From: an uncultured Collinsella sp.
Lineage (GTDB): Bacteria > Actinomycetota > Coriobacteriia > Coriobacteriales > Coriobacteriaceae
DNA length: 64,000 bases
Reading direction: 5' to 3'
Assembly: GCA_900540845.1 (NCBI GenBank)
Contig: UQHS01000013.1
Span: 1 to 64,000, forward strand
Shown: positions 37,866 through 46,732 of the stretch, piece after piece
How positions within the stretch are numbered: the stretch's first letter is position 1
Layout of the letters: each line of letters begins with the position of its first letter
Notes under the pieces: generated by a model
What the model was told of the DNA's origin: nothing
Seen by the model: only the letters and a program-made list of their open reading frames with translations
Database searches by the model: none
Made by a program: the position numbers and the translations under genes

Positions 37866-37871
37866 TACTAT
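37866..37871 (+). promoter_or_regulatory. Possible -10 box directly before larE
   Basis: TACTAT ends 8 bases before the ATG at 37879, and no Shine-Dalgarno sequence is present, as expected of a leaderless mRNA. No good -35 is seen. Confidence 0.3.
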
Positions 37872-37878
37872 GGTGTGC

Positions 37879-38727
37879 ATGAACGATTTTCTTGCCATTC
37901 CCCACCAGCTCGAGAATAAGATGTCCTCGCTTGTCGAACTCATCAGGTCGATGGGCAGTGTTGCCGTCGCCTTCTCGGGTGGCGTGGACAGCGCCTTTTT
38001 GGCCGAAGTGTGCGCGCATGCACTGTCTATAAGCGATGTCATCCTGTTGCATCTCGACACGCCGTTTGTCGGGACGCCGGAGCGCCGGTCTTTCGAGCGG
38101 CTCGCACGCGACTTTTCCGAGCGAGGAGTCGAGGTCGTCTCCATCGCGCACGACCCACTTGCCTGCCCGTCCGTATCCTCCAACCCCGCCGACCGCTGCT
38201 ACCACTGCAAATATGCGGGGCTGAACGCACTTGCCAGCGAGGCGCGGCGACGCGGATACGGCACCCTGCTCGAGGGCAGCAATTCCGACGACGCCGGCGA
38301 CTATCGCCCCGGCATGCGGGCGGTTCGCGAAATCGGCGTCCAATCTCCCCTCATGGAAACCGGTTGGTTCAAGAATGAGGAGCGCGAGCTCCTTCGCCTA
38401 TGGGGCCGCCCTGTGTGGGACCTGCCCGCCGGGGCCTGCCTCGCCACGCGCATACCCTGCGGGCAGCATATCACCGCGGAGACGCTCCGCATCGTCCGCG
38501 CGTGCGAGGATCATTTGCACGCATGCGGGCTCAAACAGGTTCGAGTACGCCTGGACGCAGGGCGGGCGCGCACGAGCGCTAGCCCTGACGACCTCAGGCT
38601 GCTCCCCGTGCGCAACGGGGAGCGAGTCCTTCCCCAAGACGCGCTCAACGCCTTTGTCGAACTCGGCGCGACAAGCGTCGACCCGATCGTGAGGGCCTAT
38701 GTGCATGGAGAGACCAGCTCTCATTGA
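37879..38727 (+). CDS. larE: LarE sacrificial sulfur transferase of nickel-pincer cofactor synthesis
   Basis: A 282-residue PP-loop protein: SGGVDS near 33-38 binds ATP, NPADRCYHCK has two conserved cysteines, and LPAGACLATR carries C187, the position of the cysteine that LarE gives up as sulfur donor; another Cys follows seven residues later. It thiolates the P2CMN precursor made by LarB for the lactate-racemase cofactor. larB and larC are 17 kb away on the other strand. No ribosome site precedes either ATG (37870 or 37879); a TACTAT box suggests a leaderless start at 37879. Confidence 0.88.
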   Translation: MNDFLAIPHQLENKMSSLVELIRSMGSVAVAFSGGVDSAFLAEVCAHALSISDVILLHLDTPFVGTPERRSFERLARDFSERGVEVVSIAHDPLACPSVSSNPADRCYHCKYAGLNALASEARRRGYGTLLEGSNSDDAGDYRPGMRAVREIGVQSPLMETGWFKNEERELLRLWGRPVWDLPAGACLATRIPCGQHITAETLRIVRACEDHLHACGLKQVRVRLDAGRARTSASPDDLRLLPVRNGERVLPQDALNAFVELGATSVDPIVRAYVHGETSSH

Positions 38728-38750
38728 TATCTTCTGTTGAGCTTTGCAAA

Positions 38751-38783
38751 GAAAAAAACCCGGGCCGCAATGCAACCCGGGTT
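38751..38783 (-). terminator. Terminator of tRNA-Arg(ACG)
   Basis: AACCCGGG (38757-38764) pairs with CCCGGGTT (38776-38783), and on the minus strand seven T follow. Confidence 0.85.
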
Positions 38784-38794
38784 CACATTCAAAC

Positions 38795-38871
38795 TGGTGC
38801 GGCGTACAGGATTCGAACCTGTGACGTTCTGATTCGTAGTCAGACCCTCTATCCAGCTGAGGTAACGCCGC
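38795..38871 (-). tRNA. tRNA-Arg (anticodon ACG)
   Basis: Minus-strand cloverleaf: acceptor GCGGCGT/ACGCCGC, anticodon stem CTGA/TCAG with loop CTACGAA (ACG, wobble A to inosine for CGN codons), T arm GGTTCGAATCC and encoded CCA. Confidence 0.95.
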
Positions 38872-39027
38872 AACGCGAGGTTTATAATGCCACCAATGAT
38901 GCAGTCCGTCAAGAAAAATGTGCCGAATTTTTCAAAATTATGAGTGATTCGACATTCCCCCTGTTGAACCGACACGCATGAAGCCGTTCTCGTTTGAAGA
39001 CGCGACGCCCGCAGCCATCTCCATGCG

Positions 39028-39378
39028 CTAGCGCACGATCTTGTTCTCGGTAACCTGATAGGCAATTCCAAGGCGCTTCATGAGCTTACGTATGCGCTGG
39101 GAGCAATCGTAGCCCGTGTACTCCATGCGCAGCATGGCGGGCAGCTGGCTCACGTCATCGATATGGAAATACCCCAGGAGCTGATCGACCTCCATGGGGT
39201 CGACCGTCACCTCTATCCTGTGCGGGGTCTCCTCAAAGCACCACGCCGTAAGCGGACCGTCGCTTAGCTGGACGATTTCCAGCGCCCCCTCCGGAGTGAC
39301 CGCGCACTCAACGTGTAGGCCCTCCTCCCCCTCGTCGCTCTCATACAGCACCGCTCCGCAATCGAATACATCAAGCAT
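39028..39378 (-). CDS. Hypothetical small acidic protein
   Basis: A 116-residue cytoplasmic protein with no domain I recognise. It is acidic in the first half (ESDEGEEGLHVE) and more basic at the end (RIRKLMKRLG). GGGGAGCC precedes the ATG at 39378; the frame extends to 39426 without a better site. It lies just downstream of mupG on the same strand and may be the tail of the MurNAc operon. Confidence 0.6.
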   Translation of the reverse strand: MLDVFDCGAVLYESDEGEEGLHVECAVTPEGALEIVQLSDGPLTAWCFEETPHRIEVTVDPMEVDQLLGYFHIDDVSQLPAMLRMEYTGYDCSQRIRKLMKRLGIAYQVTENKIVR

Positions 39379-39456
39379 GGCTCCCCTTTCCCACGACCTC
39401 CTGTCTCTGGCTCTAGTATACCTCAATACTCGAACGTGTGTTCGTATGTTTTGATT

Positions 39457-40524
39457 TTATTCTTGCTTTTGGACGAGTTTCCAGCCAAACCCGTTTTTCA
39501 CATATGGCAGCAACCTCATATCGTGCTCCGAGACCTTGCCCACGACATTCACCCGCTCGTCGCCATCGAGGTCGGCGCGAGCGATTTCAAGCTCCCCCAT
39601 GTACCTGCGATACCCCACGTTCGAAACGGCAATCGTGCCCGCGGCGCGCGGAAGCCCCGCGCAACGGTCGGCAGCCACCTCAAATGTGGGCTTGAGCGAC
39701 GTGCGGGACTCCTGCGACCGCATCACACGTTCACTCGAATCGGGACGATCGTGATGAACCTGCCCGATCAAATACGAATAGGCCTCTTCGACCTCGCACG
39801 AGAGGGACACATACCCCGACGAGAGCTCTTCAAACGTCTCCCATGCCCGATCGCTCAAATCGGAATCGCCAACCAGCACCACATCGCAGCCTGCCCCACT
39901 CCACGCCTCGAGCATGTTCAGGGCAACGTCGTCTTTGCGATTTCGATGCTCCTCGATCATGGGCAGTCCCTCGCACAAGGGGCCGCGAAGCTCACCGTTT
40001 CCGGGAACAAACCCAACGATCTCGAACCCCATGGCCGACAGGCGGTCGTTGATGCGACGAACGTCGTCAACCGAAAGTCCCGTGTGCTCTTTCGGATAGA
40101 AATTGTGGCACGCCATGAAGCGCGAGAAGTCCGCGCCGGCCCTGCGCCACGACGCGATCTCCTCCTTCGTCACCGTCGAGGCGTTGAACACGATGTGAAA
40201 GACATCCGACAGCCTCACCGTCTCCTCGGGAGAAAACCCGTAATCGAGCCTGATGTGGGTAATGCCCAAGTCGCGCAGGTTCTCGATGCGGGAACATCCG
40301 AGCTTCTCGCACGTATCGGGACCCACATCGACGATGAGCGACATTCCCGCATCGCGAAGCAGGCCGAGCAGATGCCGCGTGTCGTTTTGATAGTCCACCC
40401 CCTCTTCCTCCGGAATATGCATGGAGGTGAACGCGTATTTGGCCTTGGCCCTTCGCGCGCGCTCGATTATCTGCTCGTTGCGCTCAACACCAGAACTGAA
40501 ATAGACGGAGATGCCGGTCTTCAT
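39457..40524 (-). CDS. mupG: MupG-like 6-phospho-N-acetylmuramidase (DUF871)
   Basis: A 355-residue TIM-barrel protein of the DUF871/MupG family: GISVYFSSG at the start, FTSMHIPEE, then HIRLDYGFS and ACHNFYPKEHTGLS, all typical. MupG of staphylococci cuts MurNAc-6-phosphate-GlcNAc into MurNAc-6-phosphate and GlcNAc in the cytoplasm. With the EIIBC and MurQ upstream it completes a pathway for wall disaccharides. GAAGGG lies before the ATG. A terminator-like hairpin separates it from the EIIBC gene, so its expression may be lower. Confidence 0.85.
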   Translation of the reverse strand: MKTGISVYFSSGVERNEQIIERARRAKAKYAFTSMHIPEEEGVDYQNDTRHLLGLLRDAGMSLIVDVGPDTCEKLGCSRIENLRDLGITHIRLDYGFSPEETVRLSDVFHIVFNASTVTKEEIASWRRAGADFSRFMACHNFYPKEHTGLSVDDVRRINDRLSAMGFEIVGFVPGNGELRGPLCEGLPMIEEHRNRKDDVALNMLEAWSGAGCDVVLVGDSDLSDRAWETFEELSSGYVSLSCEVEEAYSYLIGQVHHDRPDSSERVMRSQESRTSLKPTFEVAADRCAGLPRAAGTIAVSNVGYRRYMGELEIARADLDGDERVNVVGKVSEHDMRLLPYVKNGFGWKLVQKQE

Positions 40525-40557
40525 ATCGCAACCCTTCTCGAGAGACGATCAAATGAT

Positions 40558-40600
40558 ATAAAAAGAGCCCCTCCCCGAGCTGAATACCAAGGGAGGGGCC
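40558..40600 (-). terminator. Terminator-like hairpin between EIIBC and mupG
   Basis: GCCCCTCCC (40567-40575) pairs with GGGAGGGGC (40591-40599). On the minus strand the stem is followed by CTCTTTTTATA. It falls inside the operon and would reduce read-through into mupG. Confidence 0.7.
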
Positions 40601-40689
40601 GACTTGTCATCTGCAGATGCCCTTCATGCCGCAGGCTGCACCAAAGTTCATCGCGGCGCGGCACGCCAGGACAGCATCTTGCGATGGGG

Positions 40690-42126
40690 CTATTCGCCGT
40701 AGAACGCGTTGATCTTGTCCTCGTCCACACCGAAGAACCAGGTGAGCACAAAGCCGCCGGCATAGGCCGCAAGCATTGCGATCACGTAAAACAGCTGCTG
40801 GCCGGGGACGACGATCAGCAGGCCGAAGAGGCCGGACACGCCCTGGGATACCGTTCCGAGGTGGAACAGGGCGGCGAGGACACCGCCGATGCCCGAACCC
40901 AGGCAAGCCGTGACGAACGGACGCACCAAAGGAAGCGTGACGGCGTACATGAGAGGCTCGCCGACGCCGAGAATGCCAACGGGGATGGACTCGGCGACGA
41001 ACTTCTTGAGCTTCTTGTTCTTGCTCTTCAGATACAGGGCCAGACCGGCGCCCACCTGACCGCCGCCCGCCATCATGAGGATGGGAAGCAGATAGTTAAC
41101 GCCCTGGGTCGCACCATTGGGGTCGTTGAGCAGCGCATGGATGGGCGTAAGGGCCTGATGCAGGCCAACGGACACGAGAGGGAGGAACCCGGCGGAAAGA
41201 ATGTAGCCTCCAACGATGCCCATCTTCTCGTACACGAAGTTGAGCGTTGAGAAGATACCCGTGGTAAGGAATGCGCCAACGGGCTGGATGACGAGCATCA
41301 TGGCAAAAGCACCGATAATCAGCACGAGCAGCGGGGTGATGAAGGTGTCCAGGATACTCGGCATGACCTTGCGGATCTTCTTCTCGAGGAACGCGAAGAA
41401 GGCGCCTGCGATGAGGGCGGCAATCATGCCACCTGCAGCCGGGTTGTAGGCCGCGTTGGTGATGGGCAGCATGATGGCGCTCGCGGGATCGGCTGCACCC
41501 GGGGCAAGCAGCGGCATGGCGGAGTTCGCAATGCACATCATGCCCGCGATGCCGCCGAGGGCCGCCGAGCCGCCAAACTCACGCGCCGCGTTGTACCCGA
41601 CGAGGATGGGCAGGTAGGCGAACAGCGCCCAGCCCATGGAGCGGATGCCCTGATACCACCATGCATCGGCGAACACGTTGCCCGAGGACACATTGATGAC
41701 GTTGCAGATGCCGTTGATCAGGCCTGCGGCGATGATGCCGGGAAGCAGCGCCACGAACACGTTGGCAATCTTCTTCATGAAGGCCTGCACCGGCTTGCTC
41801 TCGTACTTGGCCTTCTGGGCGGCCTTGTTCTCCGCGGCGGCGTCGCTCAGGCTGACATCGTCAACCACGGCGCCCTTGGCGATGCCGGTGAGTTTCGAGA
41901 ACTCCTCGAGCACCTTGTTCACCTTGCCGGGGCCGAGAACGATTTGCATCGTATCGTCCTCGACGAGGCCCATCACGCCGTCGAGGGCCTTAATCCCCTC
42001 AACATCAACCAGCGATGCATCGCGCACGCCAACGCGAAGGCGCGTCATGCAGGCGGCGTTCGAGACGACGTTTCCCTTGCCGCCGAGCAGCTCGAGAATC
42101 TTCTCACTCAACTCTTTATTAGTCAT
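40690..42126 (-). CDS. murP: PTS EIIBC, MurNAc/sucrose-glucoside class
   Basis: A 478-residue permease: IIB domain (1-90) with phosphocysteine C26 in NAACMTRLRV, then the ten-helix IIC with GGSAALGG, FGVGEPLMY-like GILGVGEPLMYAV and HALLND. It lacks an IIA domain, as MurP of E. coli does. Position between murQ and mupG implies uptake of MurNAc or MurNAc-GlcNAc as the 6-phosphate. AAAGGAGAG lies before ATG 42126; an earlier ATG (42153) has no site. Confidence 0.85.
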   Translation of the reverse strand: MTNKELSEKILELLGGKGNVVSNAACMTRLRVGVRDASLVDVEGIKALDGVMGLVEDDTMQIVLGPGKVNKVLEEFSKLTGIAKGAVVDDVSLSDAAAENKAAQKAKYESKPVQAFMKKIANVFVALLPGIIAAGLINGICNVINVSSGNVFADAWWYQGIRSMGWALFAYLPILVGYNAAREFGGSAALGGIAGMMCIANSAMPLLAPGAADPASAIMLPITNAAYNPAAGGMIAALIAGAFFAFLEKKIRKVMPSILDTFITPLLVLIIGAFAMMLVIQPVGAFLTTGIFSTLNFVYEKMGIVGGYILSAGFLPLVSVGLHQALTPIHALLNDPNGATQGVNYLLPILMMAGGGQVGAGLALYLKSKNKKLKKFVAESIPVGILGVGEPLMYAVTLPLVRPFVTACLGSGIGGVLAALFHLGTVSQGVSGLFGLLIVVPGQQLFYVIAMLAAYAGGFVLTWFFGVDEDKINAFYGE

Positions 42127-42200
42127 GGTCACTCTCCTTTTCGAATCTTTCATGTACGGTGCATATCTAACCCATCGTCCCGCGGTGACATGGGTGTCGA

Positions 42201-43097
42201 TTACGAGCGAAGCGCCTCGCGCACGTGGCCGCTCGAGGCCTCCAGCGCCTTGCGAGCGCCCTCAACATCCAGGCCGCCCAGGATCATCACGACTGCGGTC
42301 TTCACGTGACCGCCCGCCTTGCCCAGAGCCTCGATTGCCTCCTCACGGGTGCACTCGGTCGCGGACATAACGATGTTTTGCGCGCGAACCTGCAGCTTTT
42401 CGTTGGTCTGTTGAACGTCGACCATCAGGTTTTGGTAGGCCTTGCCCACGCCCACCATCGTCGCCGTCGAGATCATGTTGAGGATGAGCTTCTGGACGGT
42501 GCCCGCCTTGAGGCGGGTGGAGCCCGTCAGGACCTCAGGGCCGGGAACGGGCTCGATGGCGAGCTCCGCCTCAGCGCCGATCTCAGACGAGCGGTTGCAG
42601 GCGATCGCCACGGTCTTGCAGCCCATTTCGCGGGCGAACCGCAACCCATGGACGACGTAAGGAGTGCGCCCGCTCGCGGCGAGACCGACAACCACATCGT
42701 TGGCGGTCAACCCCAAGGCGCGCAGGTCCTCAGCGCACAGCGTCGTGCTGTCCTCCGCACCTTCGACCGCCTTGATGAACGCTTGCTCACCGCCGGCAAT
42801 CAGGCCAACGACCATGTCCGGGGACACACCGAACGTCGGGGGGCACTCGGCGGCATCGAGCACGCCGAGCCTACCGCTCGTCCCGGCACCGATATAGATC
42901 AACCTGCCGCCGCTCGCCAAGGCGGCCGTCGCCCACTCGATCGCCTGGGCGACCTGCGGCAGCACCTCGGTGATGGAGACCACGGCGCGAGCATCCTCGC
43001 GGTTCATGACCTCCACGATCTCGAGCGGCGTCATCTTGTCGAGATCCATCGTGTCGGGATTGCGCATCTCGGTCGACAGTCTTCCCAAATCAAGCAT
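42201..43097 (-). CDS. murQ: N-acetylmuramic acid 6-phosphate etherase
   Basis: A 298-residue SIS-domain enzyme with the MurQ signatures TEMRNPDTMDLDKM, IGAGTSGRLGVLDAAECPPT and GLAASGRTPYV; E near 83 in AECPPT is in the active site. It cleaves MurNAc-6-phosphate to GlcNAc-6-phosphate and D-lactate. Its start (43097, GGGAGGA upstream) overlaps the end of murR by 8 bases. The D-lactate it releases gives a link to the lactate-racemase cofactor genes in this window. Confidence 0.96.
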   Translation of the reverse strand: MLDLGRLSTEMRNPDTMDLDKMTPLEIVEVMNREDARAVVSITEVLPQVAQAIEWATAALASGGRLIYIGAGTSGRLGVLDAAECPPTFGVSPDMVVGLIAGGEQAFIKAVEGAEDSTTLCAEDLRALGLTANDVVVGLAASGRTPYVVHGLRFAREMGCKTVAIACNRSSEIGAEAELAIEPVPGPEVLTGSTRLKAGTVQKLILNMISTATMVGVGKAYQNLMVDVQQTNEKLQVRAQNIVMSATECTREEAIEALGKAGGHVKTAVVMILGGLDVEGARKALEASSGHVREALRS

Positions 43098-43956
43098 GAA
43101 TCGTTCCTCCCGGTCTCTTCTCGTCAAAGTTGTGCAGCATCGTCTTGCTGCACTGCTCGTAATTGCTCGTCACATACACGGCAAAGAGGGCATCTACCAC
43201 AAGGAGCTGCGACATGCGCGAACCCATCGCCCCGCTTCGGATCAGCGGCTCGCTCGACGCCACGCCCAGCACCCAATCGGCCATGTCCGCCAGCTCACTT
43301 CCCACGGCGCGGGTGACGGCGATCACCTTCGCGCCCCGGTCGCGCGCTCGGCGAGCCACCGTGAGCATCTCCTGCGTGAGGCCCGAATAGCTGAACACGA
43401 TCGCGAGGTCGTCCGCGTGCAGGTTTCGCACGCTGAGCAGTTGGGCATGCCAGTCGTCGTGCACGCGGCACAGCTTGTCCACGCGGTCCAACTTCGCCTC
43501 AAGGTCGCGAGCAACCAAAAGCGAAGCACCGACCCCATACAGGTTGACCACCCGGGCCGATGCGATTGCCTCGGCGCATGCCACGAGCACGTCCGCGTCC
43601 AACAAGCGGGCGGTCGCCTCCATCGATCGCACATCGCTGTGCAGGATCTTATCGACGATTCCGCTGGCGTCGTCTTCGGGATCGATATCCTCAAGCGCCA
43701 CGTCATCGGTGTCGCCCATCGCAGCGAGCTCGTATACAAGCTCCCGCTGGAAATCCCTATAGCCCTCGCATCCGACCTTTTGGCAGAGACGAACGACCGT
43801 CGAGGGTGACGTCTTGCTCGCTTCGGCCAGCTCGCGCGCGCTTGCCTCCGCTGCAAACATCGGGTCCTTCCCAATCGCCGCCGCCAAGTCGCGCACGGCA
43901 GGACTCGTGCTCTGCCTGAGCTCTTTGACCCTCAGCAACAATCCCCTGACCTGCAT
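43090..43956 (-). CDS. murR: RpiR-family regulator of MurNAc operon (MurR)
   Basis: A 288-residue RpiR regulator: N-terminal HTH_6 (~1-80, ASKTSPSTVVRLCQKVGCEGYRDFQ core) and a SIS domain (~125-265) for a phospho-sugar. It leads the operon and overlaps murQ, so it most likely senses MurNAc-6-phosphate and controls its own operon. AAAGGAGGCG precedes the ATG. Confidence 0.88.
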   Translation of the reverse strand: MQVRGLLLRVKELRQSTSPAVRDLAAAIGKDPMFAAEASARELAEASKTSPSTVVRLCQKVGCEGYRDFQRELVYELAAMGDTDDVALEDIDPEDDASGIVDKILHSDVRSMEATARLLDADVLVACAEAIASARVVNLYGVGASLLVARDLEAKLDRVDKLCRVHDDWHAQLLSVRNLHADDLAIVFSYSGLTQEMLTVARRARDRGAKVIAVTRAVGSELADMADWVLGVASSEPLIRSGAMGSRMSQLLVVDALFAVYVTSNYEQCSKTMLHNFDEKRPGGTIHA

Positions 43957-44130
43957 AAACGCCTCCTTTGCTTGACCCCATTAAACACACTCAGCACAAA
44001 GCTGTCACCTAGTAAGGTATAAGATGAAATTTTGTTTTACATGTGATTAAGAAGAGAAACCAATCTGACCGTTCGGGCTGCCCCATCAACCGTTCACCCC
44101 GACTCTCGCCCCAAGCGTTTCACATACAAA

Positions 44131-44163
44131 TGTGCCGAGGCGCGCAGTCGTCGCCTCGGCACA
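44131..44163 (-). terminator. Hairpin at the end of serS
   Basis: TGTGCCGAGGCG (44131-44142) and CGCCTCGGCACA (44152-44163) form a perfect 12-bp stem. The U-run is short (ATTTG on the minus strand), so efficiency is uncertain. Confidence 0.6.
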
Positions 44164-44203
44164 TCATGCAATGCGAATGATGCTCGCTATCAGTTGTGCG
44201 CCC

Positions 44204-45496
44204 TTACGCCACAGGCTCGATCTTCTCGATGCCGCCCATGTACGGACGAAGTACCTCGGGAATCGTGATGGAGCCGTCGGCGTTCTGATAGTTCTCCATG
44301 ATGGCGGCCATGGTGCGGCCGGTGGGCAGGCCGGAGCCGTTCAGGGTGTGCACGAAGCGCGTGCCCTTGAAGTTCTCGGGGTCGCGGTACTTGATGTTTG
44401 CGCGACGGGCCTGGAAGTCTCCGCAGTTGGAGCAGGAGGAGATCTCCTTATAGGCGTTGTAGCTCGGCAGCCAAACCTCGATATCGTAGGTCTGACGGGC
44501 GGAGAAGCCCAGGTCACCGGTGCAGAGGCTGATCACGCGGTACGGCAGGCCAAGCTGCTGCAGGATGAACTCGGCCTCGGCGACCATGCTCTCGAGCTCG
44601 TCGTCTGATTCCTCGGGACGGGCGAACTTGACCATCTCGACCTTGGTGAACTGGTGCTGGCGAATGATGCCGCGCGTATCGCGACCCGCCGAGCCGGCCT
44701 CCTCTCGGAAGCAGGGGGTGCCGGCGGTGTAGCGCAGCGGCAGCTGCGCGGCGTCGAGCACCTCGCCAGCGTGCAGGTTGGTGAGGGCGACCTCCGCGGT
44801 GGGGATCAGGAACTGGTCCTCGCCGGTATGGTAGGCGTCGTCCTCAAACTTGGGCAGCTGGCCCGTGCCGTACATGATCTCGCGGTTGACGATCACCGGT
44901 GGGATGAACTCGGTGAACCCGCGGGAGATGTGCGTGTTGAGGAAGAAGTTCTGCAGGGCGCGGTCGAGCGTGGCGCCGGCGCCGGAGAGCACGGTGAAGC
45001 GAGCGCCGGAGAGCTTGGAGCCGCGATCGAAGTCGAGGATGCCGCACTCGGTGCCCAGGTCCCAATGCGCCTTGGGCTCAAAACCCTCGGCGGCGAAATC
45101 ACGGGGCTCGCCCACGCGACGGCGCTCGGGGTTCTCGTTCTCGTCCTTGCCCACAGGGGTGGCATCGCAGGGGATGTTGGGGATGCGCGCCATGAAATCG
45201 GCAACCTCGACATCGAGCTCAGAACGACGGCCAGCAAGGCCCTCGATCTGCTCGTTGACCTGGCGCACAGCCTCCTTGGCGGCCTCGGCCTCCTCGCGCT
45301 TGCCCTCCTTCATGAGCGCGCCGATCTTCTTGGACTCAGCGTTGCGCGTAGCCTGCAGGTCCTCGACCTGAGCGATGACGGAGCGGCGGTCCTCATCGAG
45401 CGCGAAGAAGCGCTCGCGGTCCCAGCTGCCCTGTCGGTTGGCCATGGCGGCGTCGAGCACCTCGGGGTTCTCGCGTACAAACTTGATATCGAGCAT
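44204..45496 (-). CDS. serS: Seryl-tRNA synthetase
   Basis: A 430-residue class II synthetase. The N-terminal coiled-coil arm (~28-110) binds the long variable arm of tRNA-Ser; motif 2 is FREEAGSAGRDT and motif 3 is NGSGLPTGRTMAAI. CGGAGGAATC precedes the ATG. It charges tRNA-Ser in the cytoplasm. No T-box or other leader is visible. Confidence 0.97.
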   Translation of the reverse strand: MLDIKFVRENPEVLDAAMANRQGSWDRERFFALDEDRRSVIAQVEDLQATRNAESKKIGALMKEGKREEAEAAKEAVRQVNEQIEGLAGRRSELDVEVADFMARIPNIPCDATPVGKDENENPERRRVGEPRDFAAEGFEPKAHWDLGTECGILDFDRGSKLSGARFTVLSGAGATLDRALQNFFLNTHISRGFTEFIPPVIVNREIMYGTGQLPKFEDDAYHTGEDQFLIPTAEVALTNLHAGEVLDAAQLPLRYTAGTPCFREEAGSAGRDTRGIIRQHQFTKVEMVKFARPEESDDELESMVAEAEFILQQLGLPYRVISLCTGDLGFSARQTYDIEVWLPSYNAYKEISSCSNCGDFQARRANIKYRDPENFKGTRFVHTLNGSGLPTGRTMAAIMENYQNADGSITIPEVLRPYMGGIEKIEPVA

Positions 45497-45633
45497 GATT
45501 CCTCCGTATCCTGCCTGCTTGAGCTATCGCAGCGCACCATTTCCAGCGGTAAGGTGCATGATTGTGCAGTGCAAGTATATACTGGTGACCGTTATAACGA
45601 CAGGCAGCCCGGCCAAGAAAGCAGGACGTAACC

Positions 45634-45801
45634 ATGGATGAGCTGTTCAATTTCCTTTTTGGCACGCGCACGGGCGTTGCTGTCCTCTTTTTCGCCGGCG
45701 TCGCCATCTTCGCCATCGCCGCCTTCGTGCTCGAGAAGCGCACACACAAGATCTATGTCGACCGCGGCCCCAAGCCCGAGGACGAGGACGGCATCTTCTA
45801 A
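45634..45801 (+). CDS. 55-residue single-pass membrane microprotein
   Basis: Starts MDELFNFLFGTRTG, then a membrane helix (~14-33), then a basic-to-acidic tail (LEKRTHKIYVDRGPKPEDED, ending GIF). AGGA lies 9 bases before the ATG, and codon use matches the neighbours. Its TAA shares bases with the TAG of the convergent proC gene. I know of similar short proteins in Coriobacteriia but cannot name a function. Confidence 0.72.
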   Translation: MDELFNFLFGTRTGVAVLFFAGVAIFAIAAFVLEKRTHKIYVDRGPKPEDEDGIF

Positions 45802-46586
45802 GCCTCGATGACGTCGATGGCGCGGATAAACGCCGAGCGCATGCCCGCCGCCTCGAGTTCCGCCACGCCCTTGATGGTCGTGCCGCCCGGCGAGCAGACG
45901 GCGTCCTTCATGGCGCCGGGGTGCATGCCGGTCGCCATCTGGAGCTTCGCCGTGCCGGCGACCATCTGGCTCACCATCTCATATGCGGTCGCGCGCGGAA
46001 TGCCGTGTTTCACGGCGGCGTCTGCCAGTGCCTCGATCACCATGGCGATGAACGCGGGCGAACAGCCCCCAACCGTGCCGGCGACGGAAAGCAGGCGCGT
46101 TTCCACCTCGACGGGCGTGCCCAGCAGGCCGAGCAGGCCAAACACGAGCTCATGCTCCTCGTCCGTCAGCGTCGAGGTCTTTTCGCAGGCGATGACGCCC
46201 TCGTTGATGGCCACGGGCGTGTTGGGCACCGTGGACAGGTGATGCGCACCCGGGATCACGTCCTCGTACGCCTCGCAATTCCAGCCTGCGGCGACAGACA
46301 GGATTGCCTTGCCGGCCAGTGCGCCCGCCAGGGGCGCCAACACGCTCTCGATCATGTAGGGCTTCACGGCGACAACCACGACATCCGATGCCTCAACGAC
46401 CTCGCGGGCGCTTTCGCACGCACGCATGCCGCGCGACTCGCACCGCGCCACCAGCGCCTCGTAGCGACCCGCACAGGCGCACATGTTGCTCGCCGGCACC
46501 GCGCCGCTTGCGATCCAACCATCCGCCATGGCGCTCGCCATGTTGCCAAAGCCGATGAAGCCGATGGTCGCGTCACTCATGTTCAT
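45798..46586 (-). CDS. proC: Pyrroline-5-carboxylate reductase
   Basis: A 262-residue NAD(P)H enzyme of normal ProC length: IGFIGFGNMASAM nucleotide loop, VKPY, SVAAG, MPNTP-like VPNTPVAIN and SPGGTTIKGV near the end. It makes proline. AAGGCGGG precedes ATG 46586; another ATG six bases on is possible. Its stop overlaps that of the microprotein gene on the other strand. Confidence 0.95.
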   Translation of the reverse strand: MNMSDATIGFIGFGNMASAMADGWIASGAVPASNMCACAGRYEALVARCESRGMRACESAREVVEASDVVVVAVKPYMIESVLAPLAGALAGKAILSVAAGWNCEAYEDVIPGAHHLSTVPNTPVAINEGVIACEKTSTLTDEEHELVFGLLGLLGTPVEVETRLLSVAGTVGGCSPAFIAMVIEALADAAVKHGIPRATAYEMVSQMVAGTAKLQMATGMHPGAMKDAVCSPGGTTIKGVAELEAAGMRSAFIRAIDVIEA

Positions 46587-46732
46587 GCATGCCCGCCTTT
46601 CATATGCGCCGCCTTGCGCCGTGCGCTCGTGTAAGTATGCAGATATCTTACGGCATCCCTCCGATACCGCCAGTCGCGCTAGGATTGGTACGCTTACCGC
46701 AACACATAGTGAAATCTGTGGAGGAATGCCCT

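Noticed and set aside
45497..45633. T-box in front of serS
   Set aside because: No stem with a specifier loop and no conserved T-box sequence; the leader is about 130 bases and shared with a divergent gene.
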